64,000 nucleotides of DNA from positions 118,350 through 182,349 of the forward strand of contig NZ_SZPQ01000010.1 in the NCBI RefSeq assembly GCF_005217455.1, read 5' to 3'. Made by a program: the position numbers and the translations under genes. The notes beneath the pieces were generated by a model, which was not told where the DNA came from, made no database searches, and was given only the letters and a program-made list of their open reading frames with translations. Position 1 is the first letter of the stretch; every line of letters begins with the position of its first letter. Source of the stretch: Martelella alba. Its GTDB lineage: Bacteria > Pseudomonadota > Gammaproteobacteria > Enterobacterales > Enterobacteriaceae. Below, piece by piece: positions 1 to 10,179 of this stretch.

Positions 1-245
1 AATGCCTTGAGTTTGGCCCGCAAAGGTTTGTTGATATCGGTCATCTGATCAAAATCGTCACAGCAATAGTGATAAATCCATTTCATCACCTGATCGGCGC
101 GAAAGGGCTTTTCGCCGAGATCGGCAAAAAAATCCCGCATCTGCCGGCGATTCATATCCAGCAGGTTCAGTTTCTGATCGGAAGATTCGGGGCTGGCGTT
201 ATCCGCCGCCGCAGCGGGTATTTCGGGTACAAATTGCTCTGACAT
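1..245 (-). CDS. rlmN: 23S rRNA/tRNA (adenine-C2)-methyltransferase RlmN, N-terminal part only
   Basis: Only the first 81 codons are in the window; the gene runs off the left edge. The N-terminus (starting [10 protein letters not shown], then an [21 protein letters not shown] stretch and QVMKWIYHY) matches the accessory domain of enterobacterial RlmN. RlmN is a radical-SAM enzyme that methylates A2503 of 23S rRNA and A37 of some tRNAs. The CX3CX2C cluster motif lies outside the window and cannot be checked. It is downstream of ndk on the same strand, as in E. coli. The assignment rests on the N-terminus and the gene order. Confidence 0.88.
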   Translation of the reverse strand, partial: MSEQFVPEIPAAAADNASPESSDQKLNLLDMNRRQMRDFFADLGEKPFRADQVMKWIYHYCCDDFDQMTDINKPLRAKLKA

Positions 246-411
246 TGTCTTGAAGGCCTCGTTATTACACGTTATGGCGCAGGAAAGATAAAGAAATGCC
301 CCGGCCGAGTGCGTATTACCGCCTCATCCGGGGCGCATAGGGGGTAGATTTTAGCGCAGAGCGCCGCTGCTTGAAAGCATCGCCGACGCTTTTTTACAAG
401 GTTTGCGAGGG

Positions 412-846
412 TTATTGGCGCGGGCGCGAATGCACTTCATCATCGCTGAAGAAATAGGCGATTTCCCGCGCGGCGGACTCCGGCGAATCCGAGCCGTGTA
501 CGGCGTTGGCGGTCAGGCTGTCGGCGTAATCGCAGCGCAAAGTCCCCGCCAAGGCATTGGCCGGATTGGTGGCGCCCATGATTTCCCGATTGCGGCGCAC
601 GGCGTCTTCCCCTTCCAGCACCTGGACCATAATCGGGCCGGAAGTCATGAATTCCACCAGTCCGTCAAAAAAGGGTTTACCGCGGTGTTCGGCATAAAAG
701 CCCTCGGCTTGCTCGCGGGTGAGTTGCAGCATTTTCACGGCAACCAGGGTGAAACCGGCGCTTTCAAAACGCGCATAGATCGACCCGATAACATTTTTGG
801 CCACCGCGTTGGGTTTTACCATGGAAAAAGTACGTTCTATCGCCAT
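412..846 (-). CDS. ndk: nucleoside diphosphate kinase
   Basis: Transfers the gamma-phosphate of ATP to nucleoside diphosphates through a phospho-histidine, balancing cytosolic NTP and dNTP pools. The start is the ATG at 846, giving [19 protein letters not shown] as in E. coli; an upstream in-frame ATG at 864 would add six non-conserved residues. The protein is 144 aa, the family length. The active-site segment [12 protein letters not shown], with the catalytic His, is intact, as is the [13 protein letters not shown] nucleotide-binding region. It lies upstream of rlmN on the same strand. The C-terminal tail ([10 protein letters not shown]) differs from E. coli. Confidence 0.97.
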   Translation of the reverse strand: MAIERTFSMVKPNAVAKNVIGSIYARFESAGFTLVAVKMLQLTREQAEGFYAEHRGKPFFDGLVEFMTSGPIMVQVLEGEDAVRRNREIMGATNPANALAGTLRCDYADSLTANAVHGSDSPESAAREIAYFFSDDEVHSRPRQ

Positions 847-1283
847 AACAACCTCTAATATCAAATTTAACGGACGGCCGGGCTACCCCCGTCATACCTC
901 GCGATGCCGCGTAACATATTGAGGGTATGTCATTTTCATGTCGGCCTGTTGGAGTGGCGCAAATTATAGGGATTGAAGAAGCATTTGCCTATCACAATTG
1001 CAACATAACGTTAAAAAAAGCCGATCTTACTCCCTATTTTTCAACGGGCTGTTACATTCTCACTAAAAAAACGGCCGTTGTCAGCATAAAAACGCGACAA
1101 CGCGCTGAATTTACAACCAGCATCGGCGAACGCCTGCATCGGCCCTCCGCTTGTCGCCGCCCGCCGGATCGCCGACAATGACGTTGACGCGTTCCGCAAT
1201 GCTTCCAGGGCAGTGAAACGCGGCCCTATTTTCCGGACAGGGCGGCATTCTTCTGCCGGCCGGCCCATAAGCGGAGTAATGTC
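847..1283. other. intergenic gap where pbpC and yfhM sit in E. coli
   Basis: In E. coli the genes pbpC (penicillin-binding protein 1C) and yfhM (alpha-2-macroglobulin) lie between ndk and sseA. Here there are only about 440 bases. The short open frames in them have no recognisable domain, and I see no fragment that reads as either protein. The promoters of ndk and sseA must lie here; I cannot assign them with confidence. Confidence 0.5.
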
Positions 1284-2141
1284 ATGACAACGTCTTTGTT
1301 TGTTTCACCCGAGTGGCTGCGGGCACGGATCGAGGATCCGGGAGTCCGCGTGCTGGCCGCGCCGATGTTGCCGCCCGGCTATCAGGGTCCCCGTGATCTG
1401 CATAGCGAATACCTGGCCGGTCATGTGCCGGGAGCGGTGCTGTTTGATATCGAAGCCTTGTCCGATCGCGCCAGCCCGTTCCCGCATATGCTGACCTCGC
1501 CCGCCACTTTCGCCCACGCCATGGAAGCGCTGGGGGTCGGCGACGAACAGCATCTGGTGGTCTATGATGACGGTTCGTTGTTTTCAGCGCCGCGCGCCTG
1601 GTGGATGCTGCATGTGGCCGCCGGGGCGCCGCGTGTTTCCCTGCTGCGCGGCGGCCTGGCCGGCTGGCAGCGGGCCGGTCTGGCGCTGGCGCAAGGGCCG
1701 GTCTCGGTCGGTCGGGGCGTATTCCGCGTCCGGCCGGCTTCAGATCGCGTGAAAACCGCGCAGGATATCCTCGGGATCCTCGCCGATCACTCGGCGCAAA
1801 TCATCGATGCCCGCGCCGCCGATCGTTTCAGCGGTCAAACGCCCGAACCCCGCCCCGGCCTGCGCGGCGGCCATATCCCCGGCAGCCTGAATATGCCCTG
1901 GAATGCCCTGGTGCGCGATGGGGCGTTAAAGGAAAACAGCGAGTTGCGAAGGTTATTCGCCGAGGCGGGGCTGGTTTGGGACAAGCCCGTCGTGGCCAGT
2001 TGCGGCTCGGGGGTCACGGCGGCGGTGGTCGTGCTGGCGCTAACCGCGCTGGGTCGCCAGGATGTGGCGTTGTACGACGGCTCCTGGAGCGAATGGGGCG
2101 CCGGAAAAGATTTGCCCGTCGCCCTGGGCGACAAGGGATAA
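1284..2141 (+). CDS. sseA: 3-mercaptopyruvate sulfurtransferase
   Basis: Tandem-rhodanese enzyme moving sulfur from 3-mercaptopyruvate to thiol acceptors or cyanide. The protein is 285 aa, close to the 281 of E. coli SseA. The N-terminal inactive rhodanese half contains GHVPGAVLFDIE and the C-terminal half contains GGHIPGSLNMPW. The catalytic loop CGSGVTA is present with the persulfide Cys at residue 240; this loop type separates mercaptopyruvate from thiosulfate sulfurtransferases. It is convergent with sseB as in E. coli. No signal peptide is visible. Confidence 0.95.
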   Translation: MTTSLFVSPEWLRARIEDPGVRVLAAPMLPPGYQGPRDLHSEYLAGHVPGAVLFDIEALSDRASPFPHMLTSPATFAHAMEALGVGDEQHLVVYDDGSLFSAPRAWWMLHVAAGAPRVSLLRGGLAGWQRAGLALAQGPVSVGRGVFRVRPASDRVKTAQDILGILADHSAQIIDARAADRFSGQTPEPRPGLRGGHIPGSLNMPWNALVRDGALKENSELRRLFAEAGLVWDKPVVASCGSGVTAAVVVLALTALGRQDVALYDGSWSEWGAGKDLPVALGDKG

Positions 2142-2147
2142 ATCGCG

Positions 2148-2200
2148 AAAAAAACGCCTGCGCGGCCCAGCGCCGTTGGCGCCGGGCAAGGGTTCAGGCG
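2148..2200 (-). terminator. likely intrinsic terminator of sseB
   Basis: Read on the minus strand, a stem of CGCCTG pairs with CAGGCG around an inner GC-rich hairpin (about 2164-2186) and is followed by seven T. The left arm overlaps the sseB stop codon. The outer stem is only 6 bp and closes a long loop, so confidence is moderate. Confidence 0.5.
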
Positions 2201-2985
2201 GGGTCGCTTTGGCGCAGATCCTCCAGCCAGCTTCCCCACTTGCGCTCATAGAAAGGCGCGGCGTGGTGCAGGAAATAATGGCTGATGCCCGGTTCGTTCT
2301 GGGCCACCAGGCAGAGATCCACGGGCTTTCCATCGGCGGCGGTGTCGGTGGCGACCTGCCCCACGGCGTCGATTATCGCCTCGGCATTGTCATCGCACTC
2401 CAGGCCGATAAGCCAATGGGGCGGGTCCTCGGGCTCATCGCGAATCTGGACCATAAACGCCCGGCGAACTTCTTTGTGGCCGGCCAGCAACCGGCTGAGC
2501 GAGTTAACCATCTGCGCCGGTTTTTCCCCCGAGTCGCTTAGCGTGAAACGGGCTTCTCCCTCAAGGATTTCCTGCTCGGTCAACGCATTGCCGCCGTTCA
2601 TCAGCAACGCGGCGATTTCATCGGGACTAAAAGCCTTACCGTAGGGCAGCCGTGGGTTAAGAAACAGTTCCACTCCGGCGGTCATGGCAAACAGATTGCG
2701 GGCCGGTAGCGCCAAATACGGCTGCGGTGTGGTTATCGCCTGCTGTAATGCCTCCGGCGAAGTGAAAAACGGTATGGCCGTCGTTCCGTCCGTTTTTTCC
2801 CAATGTTGCAGATCCACCGGTTGTTCACCGCTCTGGCGGGCCGCGCCGGCTATCCAACCGTCATCGCTTTCGCCTGGAACGAACACGGTCGATTCCAGCA
2901 GCAACGCGAAAAAAGCCGGCCGATATGCCGGTTCATCGGCCGCCCGCTTCAGTGCCTGCTCCAGCGCATTGTCCTGTGATGCCAT
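2194..2985 (-). CDS. sseB: enhanced serine sensitivity protein SseB
   Basis: Conserved enterobacterial protein named for the serine sensitivity seen on overexpression; its biochemical role is not established. The start is the ATG at 2985 (MASQDNALEQALKRAADEP), as in E. coli; the reading frame is open further upstream, but that part overlaps pepB. The length is 263 aa against 258 in E. coli. Conserved SseB family segments run through the protein, for example LNPRLPYGKAFSPDE and the C-terminal ISHYFLHHAAPFYERKWGSW. It lies about 73 bp downstream of pepB on the same strand. Confidence 0.93.
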   Translation of the reverse strand: MASQDNALEQALKRAADEPAYRPAFFALLLESTVFVPGESDDGWIAGAARQSGEQPVDLQHWEKTDGTTAIPFFTSPEALQQAITTPQPYLALPARNLFAMTAGVELFLNPRLPYGKAFSPDEIAALLMNGGNALTEQEILEGEARFTLSDSGEKPAQMVNSLSRLLAGHKEVRRAFMVQIRDEPEDPPHWLIGLECDDNAEAIIDAVGQVATDTAADGKPVDLCLVAQNEPGISHYFLHHAAPFYERKWGSWLEDLRQSDPA

Positions 2986-3058
2986 GTTATTCTCCGCACA
3001 GTTTTCGTCGCCCGCGCGCGTTTGCCTTGCGGCAGCGGCCCGCATTCGCCCTTCATCG

Positions 3059-4363
3059 TCACTCGGCTTCGTCCGCCTTGGCCAACAGCAGATTGGCAAG
3101 GGTTCGCACACCCAACCCGGTGGCGCCGGCGGACCAGAGATCGACGGCGCTTTTACGGTAGGTGGCGGAACAATCCATATGCAGCCATCCCTGATGGTAG
3201 TTCTCGACGAAATGCGATAAGAAGGCCGCGGCGGTGCTGGCGCCGGCGGTATAAGCCGCACCCGCCACATTACTCAGGTCGGCGAAACTGGACGGCAGTT
3301 GGCCGCGATGAAATTCCGCCAGCGGCAAGCGCCAGAAGGGCTCGTTTTCCTGCGCGGCGCTCTCGAGCAGCGATTGCGCCAGGGTGTCGTCGAAACTGAA
3401 CAACGCATGGTAATCATTACCCAGCGCGGTTTTTGCCGCGCCGGTCAGGGTGGCCGCGTCGATAATCATACGGGGATGTTTGGCCGAGGCGTCGATCAGG
3501 CCGTCGGCCAACACCAGCCGCCCCTCGGCGTCAGTATTCATGACTTCCACGCTCTTGCCGTTGCGGTAGCGGATGACATCGCCCAGTTTGAAAGCGGTGC
3601 CGCTGACCAAATTGTCGGCGCAGCACAAATACAGGCGCACGCGCTGTTTAAGTCCACGGGCGACGGCCAGCGCCAGGGCGCCGGTTACGGTGGCCGCGCC
3701 GCCCATGTCGGATTTCATCGAATCCATGAAGTTGCTGGGTTTCAGGCTATAGCCGCCGCTGTCGAACGTGATGCCTTTGCCCACCAGGCATGCCAATACC
3801 GGCTCGTCCGGGTTGCCGCTCGGATTGTAATCAAGGGACAACAGCACCGGTTGCCGATCCGACCCGCGACCGACGGTATACAGTCCCATATAGCCGTTGT
3901 CGCGCAGATCGTCGGCTTTGGTGATGCGATATTTAACGGCGTCCTGGGCCACCAGGCTCAGTATATCCACCGCCCGTTGCGCCAGTTGTTCCGGCCCCAA
4001 TTCTTCCGCCGGGGTATTGATGGTGTGCCTGACCCAGTCGATGACTTGCAGACGGTTGTCCAATTCGCGCCGGGCCGCTTCCGCCAGTTCCGGCCAGACC
4101 ACGCTCCGCTGCCCCTTCGGCCCGCGATAGCCCTGCCAGAATGCCCAGCAGCGCTCAAGATCCCAGCCGTCCCCCTCCAATTGGACATGTTTGATGCCCT
4201 GACCATCGATTTTACGCGCCGCGCGCTGGATATCCGTCAGCGCGTTTTCCTCGGCGAGGTGGATGGTCATTCCCCGATCGCCGACACTCAGCGACGCCTT
4301 TTCCCCCCAACGGGGATCGGCCGGCAGGGTTGTTAGCATAACCGGCATTGTTTCGGTTGTCAT
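3059..4363 (-). CDS. pepB: aminopeptidase B (M17 family)
   Basis: Cytosolic dinuclear-metal leucyl-aminopeptidase-type enzyme that removes N-terminal residues from peptides. The protein is 434 aa (E. coli 427). The M17 signature NTDAEGRL is at about residues 276-283, and the metal-binding lysine and aspartate segments [13 protein letters not shown] and MKSDMGGA are present. The long N-terminal [20 protein letters not shown] region is PepB-specific and separates it from PepA. It lies downstream of the isc operon, from which a terminator separates it, and upstream of sseB. Confidence 0.96.
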   Translation of the reverse strand: MTTETMPVMLTTLPADPRWGEKASLSVGDRGMTIHLAEENALTDIQRAARKIDGQGIKHVQLEGDGWDLERCWAFWQGYRGPKGQRSVVWPELAEAARRELDNRLQVIDWVRHTINTPAEELGPEQLAQRAVDILSLVAQDAVKYRITKADDLRDNGYMGLYTVGRGSDRQPVLLSLDYNPSGNPDEPVLACLVGKGITFDSGGYSLKPSNFMDSMKSDMGGAATVTGALALAVARGLKQRVRLYLCCADNLVSGTAFKLGDVIRYRNGKSVEVMNTDAEGRLVLADGLIDASAKHPRMIIDAATLTGAAKTALGNDYHALFSFDDTLAQSLLESAAQENEPFWRLPLAEFHRGQLPSSFADLSNVAGAAYTAGASTAAAFLSHFVENYHQGWLHMDCSATYRKSAVDLWSAGATGLGVRTLANLLLAKADEAE

Positions 4364-4538
4364 AAACTGGCTCCGGTAGTTGTTATTGGTACACTCTTAT
4401 CCGGCAAACTGCCCCGGGTCCACTGCCCGCCGCCCAAGCCTGATCCGCCAGGCCCCCTGGACAACGCGGGCGGTCTTGCCGCTGTTTGAGCGATGTTGTG
4501 TTGATAAAGCCAACGCTGTACTTGCCCGCACAGCGATG

Positions 4539-4560
4539 AAAAAACGGTCCGCGCGGACGG
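4539..4560 (-). terminator. intrinsic terminator at the end of the isc operon
   Basis: On the minus strand a perfect 12-bp palindrome, GTCCGCGCGGAC, is followed after two bases by six T. It begins 12 bp after the iscX stop and would end isc transcription before pepB. Confidence 0.75.
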
Positions 4561-4571
4561 ATTGTCGATAC

Positions 4572-4772
4572 CTAGTCCGCTTCATCCAGCCAAACCAGCA
4601 GAATGGCTTCAAGAATTTTTTCACTGGACGCCTGCGGATCATCGTCGAAATCATCGAGTTCGCAAATCCAGCGATGCAAATCGGTAAAGCGCACGCTTTG
4701 CGGATGGATATCCGGAAAGCGGTCATACAGGGCCTCGCCGATGGCCCGGCTGTCCGTCCATTTCAGACTCAT
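4572..4772 (-). CDS. iscX: Fe-S cluster assembly protein IscX
   Basis: Small acidic protein (66 aa, the family length) that binds IscS and modulates cysteine desulfurase activity; an iron-donor or regulator role has been proposed. The characteristic [19 protein letters not shown] start and the acidic C-terminus [10 protein letters not shown] are present. It is the last gene of iscRSUA-hscBA-fdx-iscX, 6 bp downstream of fdx. Confidence 0.96.
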   Translation of the reverse strand: MSLKWTDSRAIGEALYDRFPDIHPQSVRFTDLHRWICELDDFDDDPQASSEKILEAILLVWLDEAD

Positions 4773-4778
4773 AAGCGG

Positions 4779-5111
4779 TTACTCGCGCGCATGGTTTATT
4801 GTATAGCGGGGAATTTCCACCACCAGATCATCGCCGGCCACCCGCGCCTGGCAGCCAAGCCGGCTTTCCGGCTCCAGTCCCCAGGCCTTGTCGAGCATAT
4901 CGTCTTCCTCCTCGCTACTGGGGGATAACGAGCCGAAACCTTCCCGAATCAGACAATGGCAAGTCGTGCAGGCACAGGACTTCTCGCAGGCATGTTCGAT
5001 TTCGATGCCATTGCGCAAGGCGACATTAAGGATAGTCTCGCCGGACTCCGCTTCCAAAACCGCACCCGCCGGACAGAGTTCCTGATGCGGTAAAAAAACT
5101 ATTTTCGGCAT
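4779..5111 (-). CDS. fdx: [2Fe-2S] ferredoxin of the Isc system
   Basis: Adrenodoxin-type ferredoxin that supplies electrons during Fe-S assembly on IscU. The protein is 110 aa. All four cluster ligands are in place: C42, C48 and C51 in [15 protein letters not shown], and C87 in RLGCQA. It is 6 bp downstream of hscA and upstream of iscX. Confidence 0.97.
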   Translation of the reverse strand: MPKIVFLPHQELCPAGAVLEAESGETILNVALRNGIEIEHACEKSCACTTCHCLIREGFGSLSPSSEEEDDMLDKAWGLEPESRLGCQARVAGDDLVVEIPRYTINHARE

Positions 5112-5117
5112 TGATAT

Positions 5118-6968
5118 TTATACCTCATCCACCGAATGCCCCGATAGCGCGCCCCGGATGGAAACATCCATGCGCCGCGCGGCAAAATCACGGGTCCGCT
5201 GGTCAAGTTGTTTGAGGGCGGCGTCAATGACGGCATCATCGTCGCCCGCGATAGCGCAATGCAAGGCCTGCGCCGCCTCGTCTATCCCCCGGCGTTCCTC
5301 GGGCGAAAGCAAGCGGGCGTCCCCGGCCAGGGCGCCTTGCAGACTTTCCAGCATGCGTGCGCCGTCCACCTTGAGCTCTGCCGTGCGACGCAGGCGAATA
5401 TCATCCTGAACATGCGCGAGGGAATCGGTGATCATGTTGGCGATTTCGTTTTCCGTCAAGCCGTAGGAGGGTTTCACCTGGATAGATGCGGCCACGCCGG
5501 TGGCTTTCTCCATCGCCGACACGCTGAGCAGACCATCGGCGTCCACCTGGAATGTGACCCGGATATGGGCGCCGCCGGCGGGCAGCGGCGGGATACCCCG
5601 CAGGCTGAAGCGGGCCAGCGAACGGCAATCGGCCGCCAGTTCACGCTCCCCTTGCAGTACCTGAATCGACATGGCTGTCTGTCCGTCTTTGAATGTAGTG
5701 AATTCCTGGGCCCGCGCCACCGGAATGGTGGTATTGCGCGGGATGATTTTTTCCACCAGCCCCCCCATGGTCTCCAATCCTAATGACAACGGGATGACAT
5801 CCAGCAGCAGCATGTCGTTGTCCGGCTTGTTGCCGGCCAGAATGTCGGCCTGGATGGCGGCGCCGATTGCCACCACCCGATCGGGATCGAGGCTGACCAG
5901 CGGCGGACGGGCGAAAAATGCCGCCACGCCGTCACGCACCGCGGGTACCCTGGTCGAGCCGCCGACCATCACCACCTGGGCGATGTCTTCACGGGCGATG
6001 CCGGCGTCTTTCAACGCCCGGCGGCATGCGGTCAGCGTCCGCTTGATGAGCGGCGCTATCAGGGCGTCGAATTGTTCCCGCGTGATTTCCCCGCGCCAGC
6101 CGTCCAAAGACACCGAAGTCCGTTCAGCGCCGCTCAAAGCGATTTTCGCATCGATGGCGGCCTCGAGCAGCCGGCGCCGCGCCATAGGATCGCCATCGTC
6201 GGGCAGGCCGGACCGCTCGCGCAGCCAGTCCGCCAACAGCGCATCGAAGTCATCGCCGCCCAGCGCCGTGTCGCCGCCGGTGGCCAAAACCTCGAAAACG
6301 CCGCGGCTTAACCGGAGTAGGGAAATATCGAAGGTGCCGCCGCCCAAATCATAGACCGCGATAAGCCCTTCCTGACCGGAATCCAGCCCGTAGGCGATGG
6401 CGGCGGCGGTCGGTTCGTTAAGCAGGCGCAAGACGTTCAGGCCCGCCAGACGCGCGGCGTCTTTGGTCCCTTGCCGCTGCGCATCGTCGAAATACGCCGG
6501 GACGGTGATCACCACGCCGGTGAGTTCGCCATCAAGCGCCCGGGTGGCCCGCCCGGCGAGTTCGCGCAAAATGTCCGCCGATACCTGAACGGGGTTTATC
6601 GGGCCGGCGGCGGTGGCTATTATCGGCAGGCCATTTTCGCTGGCCATCAGGCGGTAGGGCAGCGAGTGAAACGATCGCTGGATATCGGCCAAGGACCGAC
6701 CCATGAGGCGTTTGACCGAGATAATGGTATCGGTGGGATATAAAGCGGCTTCGGCTCGCGCCTGCCAGCCCACCCGCGCACCGCCTGGGCCATAGCGCAC
6801 CGCCGAGGGCAGCAAATGCCGCCCCTGGTCATCCGGCAGGGTTTCGGCGATGCCGCTGCGTACCGTCGCCACTAAAGAATGGGTGGTGCCTAAATCGATA
6901 CCCGCCGCCAGACGGCGCTGGTGTGGCGCGGCGGTCCGGCCGGGTTCGCTTATCTGTAGTAATGCCAT
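5118..6968 (-). CDS. hscA: Hsp70-type chaperone HscA
   Basis: Specialised Hsp70 that, with the co-chaperone HscB, binds the LPPVK motif of IscU and drives cluster release. The protein is 616 aa, identical in length to E. coli HscA. The N-terminal ATPase domain has the phosphate-binding [12 protein letters not shown] and [14 protein letters not shown] motifs. The substrate-binding domain begins after the [14 protein letters not shown] linker. It lies about 50 bp downstream of hscB. Confidence 0.97.
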   Translation of the reverse strand: MALLQISEPGRTAAPHQRRLAAGIDLGTTHSLVATVRSGIAETLPDDQGRHLLPSAVRYGPGGARVGWQARAEAALYPTDTIISVKRLMGRSLADIQRSFHSLPYRLMASENGLPIIATAAGPINPVQVSADILRELAGRATRALDGELTGVVITVPAYFDDAQRQGTKDAARLAGLNVLRLLNEPTAAAIAYGLDSGQEGLIAVYDLGGGTFDISLLRLSRGVFEVLATGGDTALGGDDFDALLADWLRERSGLPDDGDPMARRRLLEAAIDAKIALSGAERTSVSLDGWRGEITREQFDALIAPLIKRTLTACRRALKDAGIAREDIAQVVMVGGSTRVPAVRDGVAAFFARPPLVSLDPDRVVAIGAAIQADILAGNKPDNDMLLLDVIPLSLGLETMGGLVEKIIPRNTTIPVARAQEFTTFKDGQTAMSIQVLQGERELAADCRSLARFSLRGIPPLPAGGAHIRVTFQVDADGLLSVSAMEKATGVAASIQVKPSYGLTENEIANMITDSLAHVQDDIRLRRTAELKVDGARMLESLQGALAGDARLLSPEERRGIDEAAQALHCAIAGDDDAVIDAALKQLDQRTRDFAARRMDVSIRGALSGHSVDEV

Positions 6969-7017
6969 AAGTTGCTTCCAAAAACCGCCGACCGCCGTAA
7001 CCCGCCGAAACGGGGTA

Positions 7018-7536
7018 TCACCGGTCCGGTAAAGCGTCTTCCAATTGTTCCATCTGCTGGCGTGCTTTATCGAGAAAGCGCAGCTTGCGAACGCTGTCCG
7101 CCGCCGTCTGCCAGTCGCCCTGCGCTAATTGCGCGGCGGCTTCCCGTTCGCGCGCGGCGAACAAGCCGGCCAGCCGTTCACCGAAAGCCTCCAGCGCCGC
7201 CTCGGCGCCCGGGCCGGCGGCGAGGGCTTCCAATTCCTCCCGTAGCGCCCATTGCTCCATCAGGAAATCGGTATCACGCAGCGTATACTGCTCGCTGGCG
7301 ACATCAATGCCATGGAGGGACAACAGGTATTCAGCCCGCCGCAACGGCTGGCGCAATATCTGATAAGCCTCGTTGATCATGGCGGCCTGCCGGGACGCCT
7401 GTAGGCGCTCCTGCTCGGCGCCGGCGGCGAAGCGATCGGGATGCCATTGCCGCTGCAGCGTCTGAAAACGCTCGGTCAATGTCGCGCCGTCCAACGCGTA
7501 ACGGACGGGCAACCCGAAAAGCGTAAAAAAATCCAT
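7018..7536 (-). CDS. hscB: J-domain co-chaperone HscB
   Basis: J-protein that delivers IscU to HscA and stimulates its ATPase. The start is the ATG at 7536 ([17 protein letters not shown]), aligned with E. coli; five more in-frame codons upstream are not conserved. The protein is 172 aa. The HPD tripeptide of the J domain is seen in RQWHPDRFA, and the C-terminal three-helix IscU-binding region includes [19 protein letters not shown]. It sits between iscA and hscA. Confidence 0.95.
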   Translation of the reverse strand: MDFFTLFGLPVRYALDGATLTERFQTLQRQWHPDRFAAGAEQERLQASRQAAMINEAYQILRQPLRRAEYLLSLHGIDVASEQYTLRDTDFLMEQWALREELEALAAGPGAEAALEAFGERLAGLFAAREREAAAQLAQGDWQTAADSVRKLRFLDKARQQMEQLEDALPDR

Positions 7537-7547
7537 CGCCGGTATCG

Positions 7548-7871
7548 TCACACGTTAAAACTTTCGCCACATCCGCATTGGCTGGCAATGTTGGGATTGT
7601 TGAACTGGAAGCCCTCGTTTAGCCCCTCGCGCACGAAGTCAAGCTGGGTGCCGTCGAGATAGACCAGGCTTTTACCGTCGATGATAACTTTGATACCTTT
7701 ATCTTCAAAGATAACATCATCGTCGTTAAGCTCATCGACAAACTCCAGCACATACGCCATGCCGGAACAGCCGGAGGTTTTCACTCCCAGGCGCAGCCCC
7801 AGCCCCTTGCCGCGGTGCGTCATAAAATCCGCCACGCGACGCGCGGCGCTGTCACTTAAGGATATCGACAT
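7548..7871 (-). CDS. iscA: A-type iron-sulfur carrier IscA
   Basis: Carrier or scaffold that passes Fe-S clusters to apo-proteins. The protein is 107 aa with the three invariant cysteines C35, C99 and C101 (TSGCSGM and the terminal CGCGESFNV). It lies 11 bp upstream of hscB and 22 bp downstream of iscU. Confidence 0.97.
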   Translation of the reverse strand: MSISLSDSAARRVADFMTHRGKGLGLRLGVKTSGCSGMAYVLEFVDELNDDDVIFEDKGIKVIIDGKSLVYLDGTQLDFVREGLNEGFQFNNPNIASQCGCGESFNV

Positions 7872-7893
7872 TCACTTACCCTCCCGCAACACG

Positions 7894-8283
7894 TCAGGCT
7901 TTCGCTTCGCGTTTGCTTTTATAATCGGCGATGGCGGCTTTGATGGCATCCTCCGCCAGAATGGAACAATGAATTTTTACCGGCGGCAGTTCCAGTTCCT
8001 CGGCAATCTGGGTGTTTCTGATCGCCTCCGCCTCCAGCAGGGATTTGCCCTTCACCCATTCGGTCACCAGCGAACTGGACGCGATGGCGGAACCGCAGCC
8101 ATAGGTTTTGAAACGGGCGTCTTCGATAATGCCCTGTTCATTGACTTTAATCTGGAGCTTCATGACATCACCGCAGGCCGGTGCGCCGACCATGCCGCTG
8201 CCGATGGACGGATCCGCATTATCGAACGAGCCGACATTGCGGGGATTTTCGTAATGATCAATGACTTTTTCGCTGTATGCCAT
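7894..8283 (-). CDS. iscU: Fe-S cluster scaffold IscU
   Basis: Primary scaffold on which IscS-derived sulfur and iron are assembled. The start is the ATG at 8283 (MAYSEKVIDHYENPRNVG); the frame is open upstream, but that part lies over the end of iscS. The protein is 129 aa. The cluster ligands C37, C63 and C106 and the HscA recognition motif LPPVK (residues 99-103) are all present. It is 31 bp downstream of iscS. Confidence 0.98.
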   Translation of the reverse strand: MAYSEKVIDHYENPRNVGSFDNADPSIGSGMVGAPACGDVMKLQIKVNEQGIIEDARFKTYGCGSAIASSSLVTEWVKGKSLLEAEAIRNTQIAEELELPPVKIHCSILAEDAIKAAIADYKSKREAKA

Positions 8284-8314
8284 GATAGACCCGACCCTGT
8301 GTGCAAAAGAGGAA

Positions 8315-9529
8315 TTAATGCTGCGCCCATTCGATGCTGTTGATGTCCACACCCTGCTTGTACATTTCCCACAAGGGGGAGAGTTCGCGCAAGCGGCCGA
8401 TAGACTTATGCACCAGCGCGATGGCGTAGTCGATTTCTTCAGTGGTGGTGAATCGGCCGAGGGAGAAGCGGATGGAGCTGTGCGCCAGCTCATCACTCAA
8501 CCCCAGCGCGCGCAGCACATAGGAAGGCTCCAGGCTGGCGGACGTGCAGGCCGAGCCGGACGAAACCGCAAGGTCTTTTAAGGACATGATTAACGATTCG
8601 CCTTCCACATAGTTGAAGCTGACATTGAGGATGTTGGGCGCGCCTTGCTCCAGGCTGCCGTTGAGATAGACTTCCTCGATATTTTTGATGCCGTTCCAGA
8701 GCCGGTCCCGCAACGCGCGCAGGCGCGCCGCTTCCTCGGCCATTTCCTCTCTGGCGATACGGTAGGCTTCGCCCATGCCGACAATCTGGTGCACCGGCAG
8801 GGTTCCCGAACGCATGCCCCGTTCATGGCCGCCGCCATGCATTTGCGCCTCGATGCGCACCCGCGGTTTGCGCCGGACATACAGGGCGCCGATGCCCTTC
8901 GGGCCATAAAGCTTATGACCGCTGAAAGACATCAGATCCACTTTCAATTCGTTGAGATCGATGGGCAGTTTGCCCACGCTCTGGGTCGCGTCCACATGGA
9001 AAATGACCCCGCGGGCGCGGCACATCTCGCCGATGGCCGCAATGTCCTGCACCACGCCGATTTCATTGTTGACATGCATGACGGAGACCAGGATGGTGTC
9101 GTCGCGCAATACGTTTTCCAGCGCTTGCAAATCCAGCAGGCCGTTGCGGCGGGGCGAGAGATAAGTGACCTCGAATCCCTCCCGTTCCAATTGACGACAG
9201 GTATCCAGCACGGCTTTATGTTCGGTTTTGCAAGTGATAATGTGCCGGCCTTTTTTCTGATAAAAACCGGCCGCGCCCTTGATAGCCAAATTGTCGGATT
9301 CCGTGGCGCCGGAAGTGAAGACAATTTCACGGGGATCGGCGCCCACCAGTTCGGCTATCTGATTGCGGGCGATATCCACCGCTTCCTCCGCCTGCCACCC
9401 GAAACGGTGTGAGCGGGAAGCGGGATTGCCGAACGTGCCGTCCAGCGTCAGGCACTGCATCATCTTTTCGGCCACGCGCGGGTCGACCGGCGTGGTGGCC
9501 GAATAGTCCAGATAAATTGGTAATTTCAT
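8315..9529 (-). CDS. iscS: cysteine desulfurase IscS
   Basis: PLP enzyme that converts cysteine to alanine and forms a persulfide used for Fe-S clusters, tRNA thiolation and other sulfur transfers. The protein is 404 aa, the E. coli length. The active-site Cys328 is seen in [14 protein letters not shown] and the PLP lysine segment [14 protein letters not shown] is intact. It is the second gene of the operon, about 52 bp after iscR. Confidence 0.98.
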   Translation of the reverse strand: MKLPIYLDYSATTPVDPRVAEKMMQCLTLDGTFGNPASRSHRFGWQAEEAVDIARNQIAELVGADPREIVFTSGATESDNLAIKGAAGFYQKKGRHIITCKTEHKAVLDTCRQLEREGFEVTYLSPRRNGLLDLQALENVLRDDTILVSVMHVNNEIGVVQDIAAIGEMCRARGVIFHVDATQSVGKLPIDLNELKVDLMSFSGHKLYGPKGIGALYVRRKPRVRIEAQMHGGGHERGMRSGTLPVHQIVGMGEAYRIAREEMAEEAARLRALRDRLWNGIKNIEEVYLNGSLEQGAPNILNVSFNYVEGESLIMSLKDLAVSSGSACTSASLEPSYVLRALGLSDELAHSSIRFSLGRFTTTEEIDYAIALVHKSIGRLRELSPLWEMYKQGVDINSIEWAQH

Positions 9530-9581
9530 TGCTCAAAAGCTCCCTAAATCAACTGCCGAAATTCAGGCGCCGCGTTTCTGC

Positions 9582-10079
9582 TTATGCGCGCAGGTTCACG
9601 TTGATGGTCTCCTGAATACGCTGATCGCCGCCAGCGCGCCGCAGCGTGTTGTTCTGCCGGTCGGCGACATCCAGAATTTCCTCATTGCGCACCAGCTCGG
9701 CTAACGTAATATTGTTGAGGAACTCGCTGATGCGCACACTGAGATCGCGCCACAGCGTGTGGGTTAGACAGCGATCGCCGTTCTGACAACCTTCTTTGCC
9801 CTGGCAACGGGTGGCGTCCACCGATTCGTCCACAGCGGTGATGATGGCGCCCACCGCTATCTGATCCGCGCCTTTGCCCAGCAGATAACCGCCGCCGGGA
9901 CCGCGAACGCTGGCCACCAGATCATTTTTACGCAAACGGGAAAACAGCTGTTCGAGGTAAGACAGGGAGATACCCTGACGTTCGGAGATTTCCGCCAACG
10001 GCACCGGCCCCTCATGGGAATGCAGAGCGACGTCAAGCATGGCGGTTACCGCATAACGGCCTTTGGATGTGAGTCTCAT
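9582..10079 (-). CDS. iscR: Fe-S-sensing transcription factor IscR
   Basis: Rrf2-family regulator that binds a [2Fe-2S] cluster. The holo form represses its own operon at type-1 sites; either form acts at type-2 sites. The protein is 165 aa. A winged helix in the N-terminal half is followed by the cluster cysteines C92, C98 and C104 ([13 protein letters not shown]). The C-terminus extends slightly beyond the conserved core. It is the first gene of the isc operon, with its own operator just upstream. Confidence 0.97.
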   Translation of the reverse strand: MRLTSKGRYAVTAMLDVALHSHEGPVPLAEISERQGISLSYLEQLFSRLRKNDLVASVRGPGGGYLLGKGADQIAVGAIITAVDESVDATRCQGKEGCQNGDRCLTHTLWRDLSVRISEFLNNITLAELVRNEEILDVADRQNNTLRRAGGDQRIQETINVNLRA

Positions 10080-10112
10080 GGTAATGGTTCCCGTTTGGTG
10101 AGATATGACGAA

Positions 10113-10145
10113 AGTCTGCCATTCCCGAGTAAACGAGTCAACTAT
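10113..10145 (-). promoter_or_regulatory. isc operon promoter with IscR type-1 operator
   Basis: On the minus strand a TTGACT -35 element (10136-10141) and a CAGACT -10 element (10113-10118) are separated by 17 bp. Bases 10121-10145 form a 25-bp imperfect palindrome starting ATAGTTGACT and ending ACTCGGGAAT. It fits the IscR type-1 consensus ATASYYGACTR... and overlaps the -35, so holo-IscR should repress. The -35/-10 layout matches the E. coli iscR promoter as I remember it. Confidence 0.8.
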
Positions 10146-10179
10146 TTAACCAAGTAATTTGCTCAGGTATTGGCGCCAT

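Noticed and set aside
927..1268. Two short frames on opposite strands in the ndk-sseA gap
   Set aside because: No conserved domain, no ribosome-binding site and mutual overlap.
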